Shown here in pieces: positions 5,625 through 5,714 of a stretch of DNA of 5,714 nucleotides. Position numbers and translations under genes: made by a program. This stretch comes from a bacterium (GTDB taxonomy: Bacteria; Chloroflexota; Dormibacteria; UBA8260; Bog-877): positions 1 to 5,714 of the forward strand of contig JAKAWF010000201.1 in assembly GCA_021817025.1 (NCBI GenBank), in the 5' to 3' direction. The notes beneath the pieces are model-generated. The model worked only from the letters and a program-made list of their open reading frames with translations, had not been told where the DNA came from and made no database searches. Each line of letters begins with the position of its first letter. Position 1 is the first letter of the stretch.

Positions 5625-5714
5625 TCAGATCCCCAGCAGGTTGAGGGAGTAGTGCCAGTCGGAGGAGAAGAGGCGCAAGGCCTTGGCGATGTTCGCCCAG
5701 CCGGCCAGGCGCAG
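5625..5714 (-). CDS. C-terminal end of an unidentified protein, possibly a transposase (partial)
   Basis: Only the last 29 codons and a TGA (5625-5627) are in the window. The peptide contains Gly-Trp-Ala-Asn-Ile-Ala-Lys-Ala-Leu-Arg-Leu-Phe and ends His-Tyr-Ser-Leu-Asn-Leu-Leu-Gly-Ile. Almost all third positions are G or C, and a hairpin follows the stop, so it looks like a genuine gene end. The form, an alanine/leucine/arginine helix then a short Leu-Leu-Gly-Ile finish, reminds me of the tails of some DDE transposases, but 29 residues are too few to assign a family. It may equally be an ordinary protein. It is on the same strand as the sugar cluster and about 300 bp upstream. Confidence 0.5.
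   Translation of the reverse strand: MRLAGWANIAKALRLFSSDWHYSLNLLGI

Noticed and set aside
1..5714. CRISPR array or long tandem repeats
   Set aside because: No repeated unit of 20-40 bases with regular spacing was seen on either strand.

Overview
The window is a high-GC stretch of bacterial chromosome in which every well-supported gene lies on the minus strand. The organism cannot be named. A GC-rich genome, plus a YvcK-type protein starting with a cytoplasmic Trp-Leu-x-Pro-Gly ... Val-Lys-Arg-Trp-Leu segment and a membrane helix, suggests Chloroflexota or a neighbouring lineage rather than a classical actinobacterium. This is an inference from remembered family features, not a search.

Layout in the direction of transcription (right to left). 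At the far right, 5625-5714 is the last 29 codons of an unidentified gene, perhaps a transposase, followed by a small GC hairpin. About 300 bp without a gene follows, holding a strong G-quadruplex motif, a TTGACA box and a TATGAT box. Then comes a four-gene sugar-nucleotide and glycan cluster: a family 2 glycosyltransferase (4341-5318), an FkbM-type methyltransferase (3307-4193) broken by a one-base frameshift, UDP-glucose 6-dehydrogenase (2040s-3310) and UDP-glucuronate decarboxylase / UDP-xylose synthase (1104-2042). About 950 bp with no recognisable gene follows. At the left edge is the N-terminal piece of a membrane-anchored YvcK/CofD-like protein (1-157).

The two nucleotide-sugar enzymes form a complete short pathway: UDP-glucose is oxidised to UDP-glucuronate, which is decarboxylated to UDP-xylose. 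Their reading frames join by a GTGA stop/start overlap, as do the FkbM and dehydrogenase frames, so the three are probably co-translated. The glycosyltransferase and methyltransferase upstream would use or modify the sugars, most plausibly in a cell-surface polysaccharide or glycan. The FkbM frame is recovered by restoring a single G at about 3752-3753, so it is either a recent pseudogene or a sequencing error.

No CRISPR array, tRNA, rRNA or complete mobile element was seen. The main open questions are the frameshift and its effect on the coupled downstream gene, the unexplained 158-1103 interval, and the nature of the right-edge gene and the G-rich spacer.
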